Origin: Halohasta litchfieldiae | Lineage (GTDB): Archaea; Halobacteriota; Halobacteria; Halobacteriales; Haloferacaceae | DNA: 64,000 nt | NCBI RefSeq assembly: GCF_002788215.1 | Contig: NZ_CP024845.1 | Location: 1,178,001 to 1,242,000, forward strand | Reading direction: 5' to 3' | In this document: positions 24,114-33,028 of the stretch, one piece after another | Numbering within the stretch: position 1 is the first letter of the stretch | Layout: the number at the start of each line of letters is the position of its first letter | The notes under the pieces: model-generated | Told to the model about the DNA's origin: nothing | What the model saw: the letters and a program-made list of their open reading frames with translations, nothing else | The model's database searches: none | Translations under genes and position numbers: made by a program

Positions 24114-26276
24114 ATGCCGTTCACGATAGATATCCTCGATGATGGAAGTATTCTCGAATGGGAATCGACAGCCGACGGCACAGTCGTAACCGAGCACGAC
24201 GACTATACGCCACGTTTCTACGTCGGCCCGCGCTCACCCGACGGCGATATCGACCTCACGAGGCTTCGGAGGATCTACGAGAATCATCCTGATGTCGTCA
24301 CAACCGAGATTGTCTCTCGGCGGCCAGGATTCCGTCGCGATGGCGAGGAGGTTCTCGGCGTCGACGTTACTCACGTCAACCGGGTCACCCCACTTGCTCG
24401 TCAAGCACGGCAGCTGTCGGAGTACCCAATTGGAGATCTTGCCTGCTTCAACGTCGACTTTTCGCGGGAGTTCCGCTACTGTCTGGAGAACGATATCGAT
24501 CCGACGCCAGCGAGTGAGTTGTCGACACTCCGGCTTAGCGTCCCCGTAACGGAGATGACAGGAGATGCCTACACAGAGCTGTCCGTCGACGGTGAGACGA
24601 TTACAGGGTCGACAGAAGACGTTCTGACAGCTGTACAGGCTGCGGTCGACGAGCGCGATCCGGACATTCTGGTCTGCTCGACGAGCCAAATCGTTCCCAC
24701 ACTGCACGAGATGGCCACAAATGTGGGCGTCGACAACTTCACACTGAGTCGATGGCCAGATGTCGACTACCAGCAGCTCGCCAGCCAGTCGACGTATTCG
24801 AGTTACGGCCGCGTCGGTCACTCACCGGCCCGATACAACGTTCCCGGTCGAGCGATCATTGATGAATCAAACACGTTCTTCTACGGCGAAACGAACCTCG
24901 ACGGCGTCTTGGATCTCGTCTCTCGGTCGAAAAAGCCCATTCAGGAACTCGCGTGGGCCTCGATCGGGAACGTCCTGACAGCGATCCAGATCTGTGAAGC
25001 CCATGACCGCGGCGTATTGGTCCCATGGAACTCCTGGAGACACGAGTTCTACAAACCGATGGGAACACTCCACGATGCCGACCGTGGTGGGTTCATTTTC
25101 GCACCAGAGGTCGGCTTGCATGAGGATGTTCACGAACTCGATTTTTCGAGTCTGTATCCAAACATCATCTGCACGCACAACGTCTCACCTGACGTGATTC
25201 GGTGTGAGTGCCATCGTGATCGCGATGATGTTCCTGGACTCGACTATTCGATCTGTGACGAACAGGGATACCTTGTCGACGTCCTCCAGCCGATCATCGA
25301 TGCTCGTGATGAGATCAAGGCTACAATCCGTCAGGAACAGCAGCAAGACGAGGTCGACCAAGAGCGACTCGCAGAACTCGAAGGTCGGTCAGGTGCCCTG
25401 AAGTGGATTCTCGTCGCCTGCTTCGGCTACCAGGGGTTCTCTAACGCGAAGTTCGGTCGGATAGAATGCCACGAGGCAATCAATGCGTTTGCTTGCGAGA
25501 TTTTACTGACGGCGAAACAAGGACTGGAGGATGGTGGGTGGCGTGTGGTCCACGGGATTGTCGACTCGATTTGGGTGACTCCCGATCCAGACGTCGACGA
25601 TAGCCAACGAGTGGATCTTGATGTACTTGCTAATGAGATCACTGAGTCAGTCGAAATCAGACTCGAACACGAGGCCCACTACGACTGGGTCGCATTCGTC
25701 CCACAGAGGGAGAGTACCGCTGGCGCGTTGACGAAGTATTTCGGAAAGGTCGCTGCTGAAGACGAGTTCAAAATCAGGGGAATAGAAGCTCGACAACGGT
25801 CGACGCCGTCGTTTGTCGAAGACGTCCAGCGAAAGTGTCTCGACCGCCTCGACGAAACACGATCTCCGGAAGCAGTTCTCGGGTATCTTGAGCGAGCTAT
25901 TGCGGAACTCCATGCTGGTGACGTGGCTGTCGACCAGCTTGTCGAACAGAACCGTGTCTCGAAGCCGTTGGAGGGATACACGCAGAACACCCAGAACGTT
26001 GCCGCACTCAAACGAGCTCGTGATCACGACCTCAGTGTTCATCCAGGACAGGATATCGAATACGTGGTTGTCGACGACGAGAAATCCTCGCGAGATCGCG
26101 TTGCTCTTGTTCACGAGAAGATCGAATCGTACGATCCGTCGTACTACGAGACACAGCTCGTGCGAGCCGTCGAAAGTGTCCTGTCGCCGTTGGAGTGGGA
26201 CCGCTCGAAGATCCGTCGGGAACTCGCGGAGACACAGGTGCCGGAGTTGTCGGTGTTCGCGGATTCTGAGTATTAA
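24114..26276 (+). CDS. Family B DNA polymerase of the replicon, derived active sites
   Basis: 720 residues, shorter than chromosomal PolB. Palm/finger motifs: A, ELDFSSLYPNIICTH near 340; B, ALKWILVACFGYQGFSNAKF near 430; C region, VHGIVDSIWV near 478, where the usual D-T-D-S is I-V-D-S, so the first Asp is missing. The N-terminal exonuclease domain is degenerate: the expected F-D-I-E strand reads STLRLSVPVTEMTG and no other Exo motif is clear, so proofreading is probably lost. It lies just upstream of the ORB/Orc1 origin and is probably its replicative or accessory polymerase. Its TAA stop falls within a TTAACCAA repeat. Confidence 0.85.
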   Translation: MPFTIDILDDGSILEWESTADGTVVTEHDDYTPRFYVGPRSPDGDIDLTRLRRIYENHPDVVTTEIVSRRPGFRRDGEEVLGVDVTHVNRVTPLARQARQLSEYPIGDLACFNVDFSREFRYCLENDIDPTPASELSTLRLSVPVTEMTGDAYTELSVDGETITGSTEDVLTAVQAAVDERDPDILVCSTSQIVPTLHEMATNVGVDNFTLSRWPDVDYQQLASQSTYSSYGRVGHSPARYNVPGRAIIDESNTFFYGETNLDGVLDLVSRSKKPIQELAWASIGNVLTAIQICEAHDRGVLVPWNSWRHEFYKPMGTLHDADRGGFIFAPEVGLHEDVHELDFSSLYPNIICTHNVSPDVIRCECHRDRDDVPGLDYSICDEQGYLVDVLQPIIDARDEIKATIRQEQQQDEVDQERLAELEGRSGALKWILVACFGYQGFSNAKFGRIECHEAINAFACEILLTAKQGLEDGGWRVVHGIVDSIWVTPDPDVDDSQRVDLDVLANEITESVEIRLEHEAHYDWVAFVPQRESTAGALTKYFGKVAAEDEFKIRGIEARQRSTPSFVEDVQRKCLDRLDETRSPEAVLGYLERAIAELHAGDVAVDQLVEQNRVSKPLEGYTQNTQNVAALKRARDHDLSVHPGQDIEYVVVDDEKSSRDRVALVHEKIESYDPSYYETQLVRAVESVLSPLEWDRSKIRRELAETQVPELSVFADSEY

Positions 26277-26313
26277 CCAATGCCACCGCATGAGTTAGTG
26301 ATTTGTTGGTTAA
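26273..26313. repeat. TTAACCAA inverted repeat, copy 2, at the polB stop codon
   Basis: TTAACCAA (26273-26280) overlaps the polB stop and faces TTGGTTAA (26306-26313). Spacing is 33 bp start to start, 3 bp longer than in the other copies. It lies between polB and the origin. Confidence 0.65.
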
Positions 26314-26510
26314 CGCTCAACGCTCCTATGTAGAAACGTGGAAGGTTGATCTGCCGCTCGTCGAGACGGCCAACAGTATCTATCTCAGCCACAGCACGAC
26401 AGTCACGGCGAGACTCCTATTGGCGGTCCTCTGTGACTGACGAAATAAGGTCTAATTAGCTAATACAGTGTCCAAAGGTGAGCGGGAAACCAGTGCCGAT
26501 GTAACCAACG

Positions 26511-27143
26511 CCCCACCCCCCTCATTCAAAGTGAGTTCTACCAAAACTCCAACACACTCCAACCACACCACGTGATTAATTAGCTCCAGAGACTATCACG
26601 TTTATTACACTGTACATCATTTGCTACCGTAGTAGAGTTTCGGCAGACCGAACCGCCGATGTGGTTTCGGCGGTGAGGAACCGAACTGCTGGCTGGTGAA
26701 TCTGTTGTTTCATCGTCTCTTGTAGCTGTTTCCCGGCAGCTCGACCGTTTCGACCCCTGTTTCGAGTGACTCAGAACTCCCGCATTTGTGTTGTCGATCT
26801 CACTTTGAACGAGGGGGGTGGGGGTTGGGGATCACCTCGACACGACGCCAGCGACGGGCTGGTCGACACTTAGCCAAACGATCATACCGACTGACCTATC
26901 GGCAAACTCACTTTGAACGAGGGGAGGGGTCGAACCGTCTCACCAGAGTCTGTCAGTACGCCTGTAGAACTCACTTTGAATGAGGGGGGTGTCCCGAATA
27001 GCTCACTTTGAATGAGGGGTGGGGTCGCCGTCAGTTCACTCGAAAGCTGGTTGACCGAACAGCCGTCACAATTGGCCCGAAACTAACCGAAACCGGGTCT
27101 CTTGAACTCTTACACCCACGAATCTCACTTTGAACGGGGTGGG
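26511..27143. other. Replication origin with ORB-like repeats
   Basis: Six repeats with the core TCACTTTGAAYGAGGGG plus a G-run: one inverted at 26511-26535, then direct copies at 26799-26825, 26908-26929, 26971-26991, 27003-27024 and a shorter one at 27125-27143. Opposed orientation of the first versus the rest, a G-string after the core, and an AT-rich stretch between (26440-26640, with TTAATTAGC and TTTATTACACTGTACATC) are the known layout of haloarchaeal origins next to Orc1/Cdc6 genes. No protein gene is present from 26277 to 27178. Confidence 0.85.
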
Positions 27144-27178
27144 ATAGATATTTGTACCGTGGCTGATTGTATAGCTGT

Positions 27179-28471
27179 ATGACCGACGAGTCGACGGGGT
27201 CGAACAGGTCGGATGCAGCTCGCAACACCGACGAGATGTTTGTCGCCGAGTCCGACTCACCGCGACTCATCAAACGACTCGATTTGCTCGAAGTTGGGGC
27301 GGTCCCCGAGGGTGACCGGATCGTCGGTCGCAACAACGAGATCGAAGCCTTGGTCTCGAACCTCCGGCCAATCGTTCGGGGCGAGCCACCGACACCGGTG
27401 TTGATCTCTGGCAAAACCGGCACTGGAAAATCGCTTGTCGCTCGGCACGTCGCCGAGACCGCAACCAACGTCGCCGAACGCGAAGGTCTCGATGTCGCCG
27501 ATATCTACGTCGACTGTTCGCAACACTCCACCGAAACGCGGGCCGTTTGTGCCACCGCACGGGCGATCAACAAAGTCGCGGGATCGCCGCGAGACATCCC
27601 TTTGACCGGGCTTGGGGCGTCTCAATACTATACCTACATCTGGGAGCTCTTAGAGGACTTCGACGCCGCGGTGGTCATGCTGGATGAAATCGACCGGATT
27701 CAGCCGGATAACGACGGCAATCAAGATAACATTCTGATGCAACTCTCGCGAGCCCGTGAGGCCCAAAAGACCGACACGAACATCGGGATTATCGCTATTT
27801 CGAACAAACTCGATTATCCCGAGGAAATGAACCAGCGAGTACGGTCGTCGTTCGGCGATGCTGAGTTACTCTTTCCGCCGTATGACGCCAACCAGCTCAA
27901 AGACATCATGCGAGCCCGCGAAGATGCGTTCTACGATGATGCCCTCGAATCGGGTGTGATTCCGAAAGCAGCGGCGCTGGCGGCCCGCGAACACGGCGAC
28001 GCCCGAAAGGCGATTCGGATTTTGAAAAACGCCGGCCAGATCGCCGAGGAAATGCAAGATACGGTCGTTCGCGAAGCCCACCTCGATGAGGCCAAACAGC
28101 GGGCCGAAGCCGACCGCGTGGCCGAACACGTTTCGACACAGACACCTCACGCCCGGCATATCCTGCTGGCGCTGGCGTTGCTGACAAAAAACGCCGAGGC
28201 CGACGACGGCGAGGACGGCTATCGGACGACCGCAGTGTACGATGCCTACAAAATCGTCTGTGAGCAAGAAGGGACTGATCCGCTGAAAATCGACCGCGTG
28301 CGACAGTTGTTGGACGAACAGGCGTTTTTGGATATCATCGAGTGCCGACGGACTGGCGGCGGCCACCAGAAAGGCACCTTTACCGCCCACCGTCTGCTGA
28401 AAGACCCTGACGTAGTGGTCGAAGGTGTGGGCCACGACCCGGCGTTAGTGGCATCGGATATCGGAATCTGA
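27179..28471 (+). CDS. Orc1/Cdc6 replication initiator
   Basis: 430 residues from the ATG at 27179; the frame could open at 27167 but the shorter form matches the leaderless pattern, with a TATA-like GATAGATATT about 35 bp upstream. AAA+ motifs: Walker A VLISGKTGTGKSLVARH near 76, Walker B AAVVMLDEIDRIQ near 164, sensor 1 IIAISNKLDYPEEM and arginine-containing sensor 2 EHGDARKAIRILKNAG. The C-terminal winged helix (about 340-420) includes TAVYDAYKIVCEQEG and LDEQAFLDIIECRRTGGGHQ. It binds the flanking ORB repeats and loads the helicase. Confidence 0.96.
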   Translation: MTDESTGSNRSDAARNTDEMFVAESDSPRLIKRLDLLEVGAVPEGDRIVGRNNEIEALVSNLRPIVRGEPPTPVLISGKTGTGKSLVARHVAETATNVAEREGLDVADIYVDCSQHSTETRAVCATARAINKVAGSPRDIPLTGLGASQYYTYIWELLEDFDAAVVMLDEIDRIQPDNDGNQDNILMQLSRAREAQKTDTNIGIIAISNKLDYPEEMNQRVRSSFGDAELLFPPYDANQLKDIMRAREDAFYDDALESGVIPKAAALAAREHGDARKAIRILKNAGQIAEEMQDTVVREAHLDEAKQRAEADRVAEHVSTQTPHARHILLALALLTKNAEADDGEDGYRTTAVYDAYKIVCEQEGTDPLKIDRVRQLLDEQAFLDIIECRRTGGGHQKGTFTAHRLLKDPDVVVEGVGHDPALVASDIGI

Positions 28472-28514
28472 ATTCCGGGTGTCGACTGTTGTGCCGCTCG
28501 AAACCGAGCGTATA

Positions 28515-28640
28515 TCACTTTGAACGAGGGGGGTGGTTGTCTGTGGATGACCCATGAAGACTGGTGTGGTGGATCGACCGTAGCAGGCTGCTATCGCCCA
28601 TCAACAGCAGGATTACACTTTGCATGTGGGGTGTCGATAG
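28515..28640. other. ORB-like repeats downstream of orc1
   Basis: TCACTTTGAACGAGGGGGGTGG (28515-28535) is a full copy of the origin repeat. ACACTTTGCATGTGGGGTGT (28615-28634) is a degenerate one. They place ORB sites on both sides of the initiator gene. The rest of 28472-28783 shows no gene. Confidence 0.7.
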
Positions 28641-28783
28641 CTCGGGAAATAGTGGAGTATTGTTAGGTCGGTTTATTTGAATAGGTGGAGTAGCCTGCGA
28701 GCCAAAACACACGAAACATACTCTTTGACAGTCACAGATTTTGACAATGAGTAGAGTGGTAGTATACTATAGCGGGTATCTAC

Positions 28784-29107
28784 CTACTCATCGGGGTTGA
28801 CTGGCGATTTATATTTTGACTTGACCTTCTCTCCCTCTCGCCACTGCCAGTAGTAATACCGGTTGTCGTTGATTTCCTTGATGGTAATCGTGGCTTTTGT
28901 CGGAACATCGTCGGGGAGGTCGTCCGGCCTCTCCTTGATCCCGTCGCTCTTCGTATCTTCTTCGAGGCCGGCTTCCCGGGCTTTGTGTTCAGCCAGTGCC
29001 TCGGCGTAGCGGGCAACGTCCCGGAGCTGGTCTGGTGAGTATCCGTTGATTGTGTTGACGATATCTGTCGGAAGTTCCGCTGGTGGCGTCGGTGGCTCGT
29101 AGGACAT
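28784..29107 (-). CDS. Conserved small haloarchaeal protein with a YYYWQWREGEKVKSKY motif
   Basis: 107 residues from MSYEPPTPPAELP (29107); a frame extension to 29146 runs through the TTAACCAACA repeat and is rejected. It has a helical N-terminal part (GYSPDQLRDVARYAEALAEH), an acidic linker, and a C-terminal strand pair ITIKEINDNRYYYWQWREGE then KVKSKYKSPVNP. The aromatic-rich end resembles DUF6788-type proteins of archaeal accessory DNA. No function known. The inverted repeat at 29121-29161 covers its promoter. Confidence 0.65.
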   Translation of the reverse strand: MSYEPPTPPAELPTDIVNTINGYSPDQLRDVARYAEALAEHKAREAGLEEDTKSDGIKERPDDLPDDVPTKATITIKEINDNRYYYWQWREGEKVKSKYKSPVNPDE

Positions 29108-29120
29108 AGCTCCAGCCGTA

Positions 29121-29161
29121 TTAACCAACAATATCCCCAGAATCATAGCTTTGTTGGTTAA
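29121..29161. repeat. TTAACCAACAA inverted repeat, copy 3
   Basis: Perfect 11-bp arms TTAACCAACAA (29121-29131) and TTGTTGGTTAA (29151-29161), 30 bp start to start. Best-preserved copy of the family; sits on the promoter of the 28784-29107 gene. Confidence 0.85.
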
Positions 29162-29367
29162 GATGGTGTCGTCACGCCCAATCAGCTAGATCTACTGAAA
29201 TGACCGTTCTAGTTAGCAAACCCTGACTAACTTCGTGAACCCCTTCTTGCCGCTGTATTCGTGTATTGACTGCGGTCTCAGACTCGTAGTCGACCATTTG
29301 GATTTGTATGGGCAGTCGAGAGGAGAGCTGGATGGTAACTTACGTGGGACATCTCGCCTACGAGATG

Positions 29368-29433
29368 TTGTTGGTTAGGTGTAGTCGACTACGTTAACCA
29401 ACAAGGCTGTTGTTGCCCTATTCTGTTGGTTAA
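29368..29433. repeat. TTAACCAACAA repeat array, copy 4 (three half-sites)
   Basis: TTGTTGGTTA (29368-29377), then TTAACCAACAA (29394-29404), then TGTTGGTTAA (29424-29433). The last two form the standard 30-bp pair. Between the first two lies a perfect 12-bp palindrome GTAGTCGACTAC (29381-29392). No gene from 29162 to 29505; a binding region for a dimeric protein, or a partition-type site, is likely. Confidence 0.75.
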
Positions 29434-29505
29434 GGCTATGCTCCCCCCTTGCAGCGACCGTCTAACTATCTACGAGAACATCAGCGACTTTTGAACCGTC
29501 TGCTG

Positions 29506-29766
29506 TCAATCGAGATCGAGGCTTTCGAGATCAGTATCGTCATCGAGCGCTCGATGACCTAACTCAGTAATTCGATAGGCTGGTTCGTCTGGATGTCTCT
29601 CAGCGAGGTTGTGCTCAACATAGACTGGACAGCGTTGTGAGGCCCACTGTCGACTGAATTTAGTGTTTATCTCTAGATTTTTTGCCGTGTGCCACCCCTC
29701 GTATTTGCTTAGCTCTTCGAGAATATACGGATCTGCGGGTACGGCCCAATCAACCTCTCGATACAT
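29506..29766 (-). CDS. Small winged-helix protein, possible repressor of the T4SS operon
   Basis: 86 residues reading ADPYILEELSKYEGWHTAKN, then a recognition-helix-like KFSRQWASQRCPVYVEHNLA and a wing AYRITELGHRALDD. This is the pattern of small phage- or plasmid-type wHTH repressors of haloarchaea. A minus-strand TATA (GTATATAC near 29796-29803) gives a nearly leaderless mRNA. It is divergent from the secretion operon, so regulation of that operon is plausible. Confidence 0.75.
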   Translation of the reverse strand: MYREVDWAVPADPYILEELSKYEGWHTAKNLEINTKFSRQWASQRCPVYVEHNLAERHPDEPAYRITELGHRALDDDTDLESLDLD

Positions 29767-29986
29767 ATGACTTAGTGCTTGATTATTGTCTGGGAGGTAT
29801 ATACTCGCCGAAAGGATTCTCTACGCTATTACCAGATAGTTACCAATTCAATCGGTATTTATACTATACGTACGAATGTCCAAGTTTATATACCGGTTGC
29901 TCAGTAGTATCTCTCAGAGCCAATTCCATGCTACCACGAATCTCCGACATTCCGGGCGGTAGCGGATTGGCCACTAATCACCACAT
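29767..29986 (+). promoter_or_regulatory. Divergent promoter region of the secretion operon
   Basis: Two plus-strand TATA-like boxes (TTTATAC near 29858 and TTTATATACC near 29885-29894) precede the pilin-like gene, and one minus-strand box serves the wHTH gene. The 70-100 nt between the second box and the ATG at 29987 would form a leader. No gene of its own is convincing. Confidence 0.5.
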
Positions 29987-30415
29987 ATGTCACAGACTGA
30001 CGATTCCTCCTTGCAGGAACATACGAACGCTCGTCCCCGTCGACCTCCTGGACTCACCTTCGGGCTCACAGCTCTGACGGCGATCCTGCTGTCGGCGGTC
30101 GCGGTCGACCCAGTTGTTGCTCAACAGCCGCTGCAGAGCTCTGTGTGCGATGCCGAGAATCTCCCGGGCATGATTGAGGGATTCTTCCAGATTACGACAG
30201 CTCTCGGTATTATGGGTCTTGTAGTGGTCTGGCAGGCCGATTCCCTCGTCGATATGTTCACGCTCGATCCCGAACAGAAGAGAGGGATCAAACAGCACAA
30301 ACGATCAGCGATGAAGTCGGCTGTCATCCTCGTGATCCTCGGTCCACTGTACACGGTTGCCGGATCGATCATGGGCCTTCCACTGGCAGAGTGCGTTAAT
30401 CTCTCGCCTTGGTGA
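29987..30415 (+). CDS. VirB2/TrbC-like pilin candidate of the conjugation system
   Basis: 142 residues. A cytoplasmic N-terminus (30 residues), a signal-like hydrophobic segment (FGLTALTAILLSAVAVDPVV) with AQQ cleavage-like site, a second helix (FFQITTALGIMGLVVVWQAD), a basic cytoplasmic loop (DPEQKRGIKQHKRSAMK) and a third helix (SAVILVILGPLYTVAGSIMG). Signal peptide plus two helices around a short basic loop is the VirB2/TrbC topology. It is first in the T4SS-like operon and overlaps the next gene by 4 bp. The assignment rests on topology and place. Confidence 0.6.
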   Translation: MSQTDDSSLQEHTNARPRRPPGLTFGLTALTAILLSAVAVDPVVAQQPLQSSVCDAENLPGMIEGFFQITTALGIMGLVVVWQADSLVDMFTLDPEQKRGIKQHKRSAMKSAVILVILGPLYTVAGSIMGLPLAECVNLSPW

Positions 30416-32166
30416 GCTGGGGGCTGCTCTCAACAGACCACATGCAGGGGCACCTCTCGGTACTACTGGGCGTTCTCTTGGTGGGTTGTGTAGCCACAGG
30501 TGTCGTCACAGCAAGTCCGCCACTTCCTGGAACAGCAGAAAACGGTCTCTCTGCGAATGAGACGGCCACACTCTGGTCAGGTGACTCTGATAACTATATC
30601 AGCCAAGAGGAGTACTACCAGCGCTACGGCCACGAACGGTCGACCGCAGCTCAGGTTGCGAATGGGACCGACATCACGTTCAAGCGACCACCTGCGACCG
30701 CTGAGACGTGGACACGCAACGACTTCGAGGACCTCGAAGCAGGTGGTTCGGATCTTTCCGTTCATCCACCCCACGCATCACTCGACAGTGGGACATACAT
30801 CAAGGATGCCCATGCGACCGTCTTCGCCGTCCAGCCGTCGACGCGAGGTCACCTCGATTCCGATGAAACCCCACTCTATATCGCCCCAGAGGGAACGATG
30901 CGTGGATTCATCGACTACCGGGTAAGAGTTCCAGAGGATGACTCGTCGGGGAGTACAACGGTCGACTGGTCGCTTACTGATCACGCGATCCAGGAAGTAC
31001 GATTGAAGAAAGACGGAGAGACAATTGCACGGACTGATGGGTCACACACGCCTGTCCTCGACTATCAATTCAAGGGGGGACGGAGTACACGTCTTACACT
31101 AGAAGCAGACATCCATACCCGGCTGAAGAAAACAACGCGAATTGATCGGGGGAACTACACCGACGTCTCTGTCGACTACCCGACTGAGAGACGAACGGTT
31201 TCTGATTCGATCGATGTCGAGATCTACGATCTCATTGCGACCACATCCTACGCTGAATATCCGAATGGTGATACTGGGGTTGTAATCTTCCAGTACCGAC
31301 CGTGGCAGGGGTATACGCTAACAGCAGATACCGACGCAAAAGTACGGGGTGTCTGGCGGTTCTACACCACTCGCGATTCTAACTGGGACAGGCTCGTCGA
31401 ATCAGATCACTATGGTAGCGATACAGTCGACTCCGAGGCGATTCCGGTCTACGTTCATGCGTATCCCTCTCGGATTGGTCCACGTGCTGAACCCGAACGA
31501 GACGGCCCGATAATCACCGACACATGGGGGACTGAACGACAGTCACCAGTCGACACAATCGGTGAGAACGTCAATATCGAGATCGTAGATCAATCCTACA
31601 CGCCGACCTACGGTGTCGCTGTTCGAGCCGAAACAGTAGATCGAGACGCACTTCGTGTCGATGGAATCGTTCGGGGAGTGAGCGCATCACTCATTGAGTA
31701 TGCGTCTGGCTCCGAGCGACAACTTCGACGGAGTAATCTCTCTATTGCAGTTGTCGACCAGAACTCCTCACACGCTACATTGCGTGTCGAGCTTCGTGAC
31801 AACCAGACTGGTGAGCCGATCGTCCTCGATACCGACGGTCGACTGGCTCCCCTTGGTGGGGATATTCGGAATGGCTATATCACCGTCGACGATCAGCGCC
31901 TCGTGACCAACGAGTCTGGAGTCGCACTGCTCACAGTCGACTCTCCTGGACTCTACACAGCAACCTACCATCCCGGGTCGTGGCTCAGCCACAACCCAGC
32001 GTACGTTCGTGACACAGCGACTACTCGCTGGCATCCACTCGGGACGCTCGATAGCTGGTTTGAATTGATTTTCAACGCAGGTTGGCAGCTCATCCCGTTC
32101 TTTGTGATGTTCTATGCGGGCCATCGATTGCTCCGGATGCTTGGCCCGGAGGACTTCTTCGAATAA
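30412..32166 (+). CDS. Large surface-exposed membrane protein of the conjugation operon
   Basis: About 584 residues from the GTG at 30412, which overlaps the preceding TGA (GTGA); an earlier TTG adds one residue. Signal peptide LSVLLGVLLVGCVATGVVTA, a long extracellular part with many beta strands and N-glycosylation sequons (NGTD, NYTD, NSSH, NESG), and a C-terminal anchor (LIPFFVMFYAGHRLLRMLG). The region near residue 470-540 (TLRVELRDNQTGEPIVLDTD, GVALLTVDSPGLYTATYHPG) looks Ig-like. Likely an adhesin or exposed channel part for mating-pair contact. No bacterial T4SS homologue recognised. Confidence 0.65.
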   Translation: MSWGLLSTDHMQGHLSVLLGVLLVGCVATGVVTASPPLPGTAENGLSANETATLWSGDSDNYISQEEYYQRYGHERSTAAQVANGTDITFKRPPATAETWTRNDFEDLEAGGSDLSVHPPHASLDSGTYIKDAHATVFAVQPSTRGHLDSDETPLYIAPEGTMRGFIDYRVRVPEDDSSGSTTVDWSLTDHAIQEVRLKKDGETIARTDGSHTPVLDYQFKGGRSTRLTLEADIHTRLKKTTRIDRGNYTDVSVDYPTERRTVSDSIDVEIYDLIATTSYAEYPNGDTGVVIFQYRPWQGYTLTADTDAKVRGVWRFYTTRDSNWDRLVESDHYGSDTVDSEAIPVYVHAYPSRIGPRAEPERDGPIITDTWGTERQSPVDTIGENVNIEIVDQSYTPTYGVAVRAETVDRDALRVDGIVRGVSASLIEYASGSERQLRRSNLSIAVVDQNSSHATLRVELRDNQTGEPIVLDTDGRLAPLGGDIRNGYITVDDQRLVTNESGVALLTVDSPGLYTATYHPGSWLSHNPAYVRDTATTRWHPLGTLDSWFELIFNAGWQLIPFFVMFYAGHRLLRMLGPEDFFE

Positions 32167-32171
32167 GAATC

Positions 32172-33026
32172 ATGACTACACCAAATTCACACATTAGCAG
32201 ACGCACCGTCTTTCGAACCGTTGCAGGTACGGTACTGGCAGGCCTCGCTGGTTGTCTTGGCGATAATGACTCTGGAACTCCCGATGACGGAACTGACCCA
32301 TTAGCGGGTCAGGACCAGATCGAGCGTGTCGCCGTCGAGGGGACGACCCTCGTTGTCGAACTCACCACAGGAGCCGAGGTCGACCAGATCAACCTAATCG
32401 AACCGAACGGCGAGTTCTTCGGCCAACGTAAGGTGGCCACCGGTGCCCAACAGGTCTCGTTCGACCTCAGAACCAGTTATGTGCCCGGCGAGTACCGTAT
32501 CGTTGCGCTGAATGGGGGAGAAACAGAGGCTGAGGTTTCGTACCCTATTCAGCCGGATCTTCGAATAGTGGAGATGGGAATTGGAAGGAACCAACCCGAA
32601 CAGATGTGGGATGGATCGGGCAGAGCAATCGCTAAAGAGGCTTTTGTATCTGTTGAGAACCGAGGTAGCGGACCTGATGCAATCACAAAACTACTCTTCA
32701 CAGGTGATGTTCCGTATCCTTCTGATGAAGAGGGGACGAATTATGCAGACCATGCTGGTGTAAGTGGCATATACGATCCTAATGCAGATGTAGAAACAGA
32801 GGAGGTCATAATAGGTCCTAAGGAGCAACTCACCCTCTACAGCTACCGCTCACCATTTACTTTCATTCGTGGAGAAGGTACATCTTGTACAGCCGAAGAG
32901 CAAACTGGTGAATTTGACCTCTCTTTAGAAACACGAGTGGGGAATGATATATCGAGCACTTACACTATTCGCTACTCTGATTCAGACGAGTACGATAATT
33001 GTAATATTACAATTAGTGAGGTGTAG
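32172..33026 (+). CDS. Tat-exported lipoprotein of the conjugation operon
   Basis: 284 residues. N-terminus SRRTVFRTVAGTVLAGLAGC is a Tat signal with a lipobox (LAGC), followed by an acidic linker (DNDSGTPDDGTD). The mature part is beta-rich with a possible C-terminal Cys pair (GTSCTAEEQ, DNCNITISEV). Base composition drops from about residue 130 onwards: codons are AT-richer than in neighbouring genes (for example GATGAAGAGGGGACGAATTAT), suggesting a patchwork origin. It overlaps the next gene's possible GTG start and probably sits on the outer face of the membrane near the channel. Confidence 0.75.
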   Translation: MTTPNSHISRRTVFRTVAGTVLAGLAGCLGDNDSGTPDDGTDPLAGQDQIERVAVEGTTLVVELTTGAEVDQINLIEPNGEFFGQRKVATGAQQVSFDLRTSYVPGEYRIVALNGGETEAEVSYPIQPDLRIVEMGIGRNQPEQMWDGSGRAIAKEAFVSVENRGSGPDAITKLLFTGDVPYPSDEEGTNYADHAGVSGIYDPNADVETEEVIIGPKEQLTLYSYRSPFTFIRGEGTSCTAEEQTGEFDLSLETRVGNDISSTYTIRYSDSDEYDNCNITISEV

Positions 33027-33028
33027 TG

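Noticed and set aside
26511-27143. Possible CRISPR array
   Set aside because: The repeats are short, irregularly spaced and in mixed orientation, carry a G-string, and flank orc1, which fits ORB sites.
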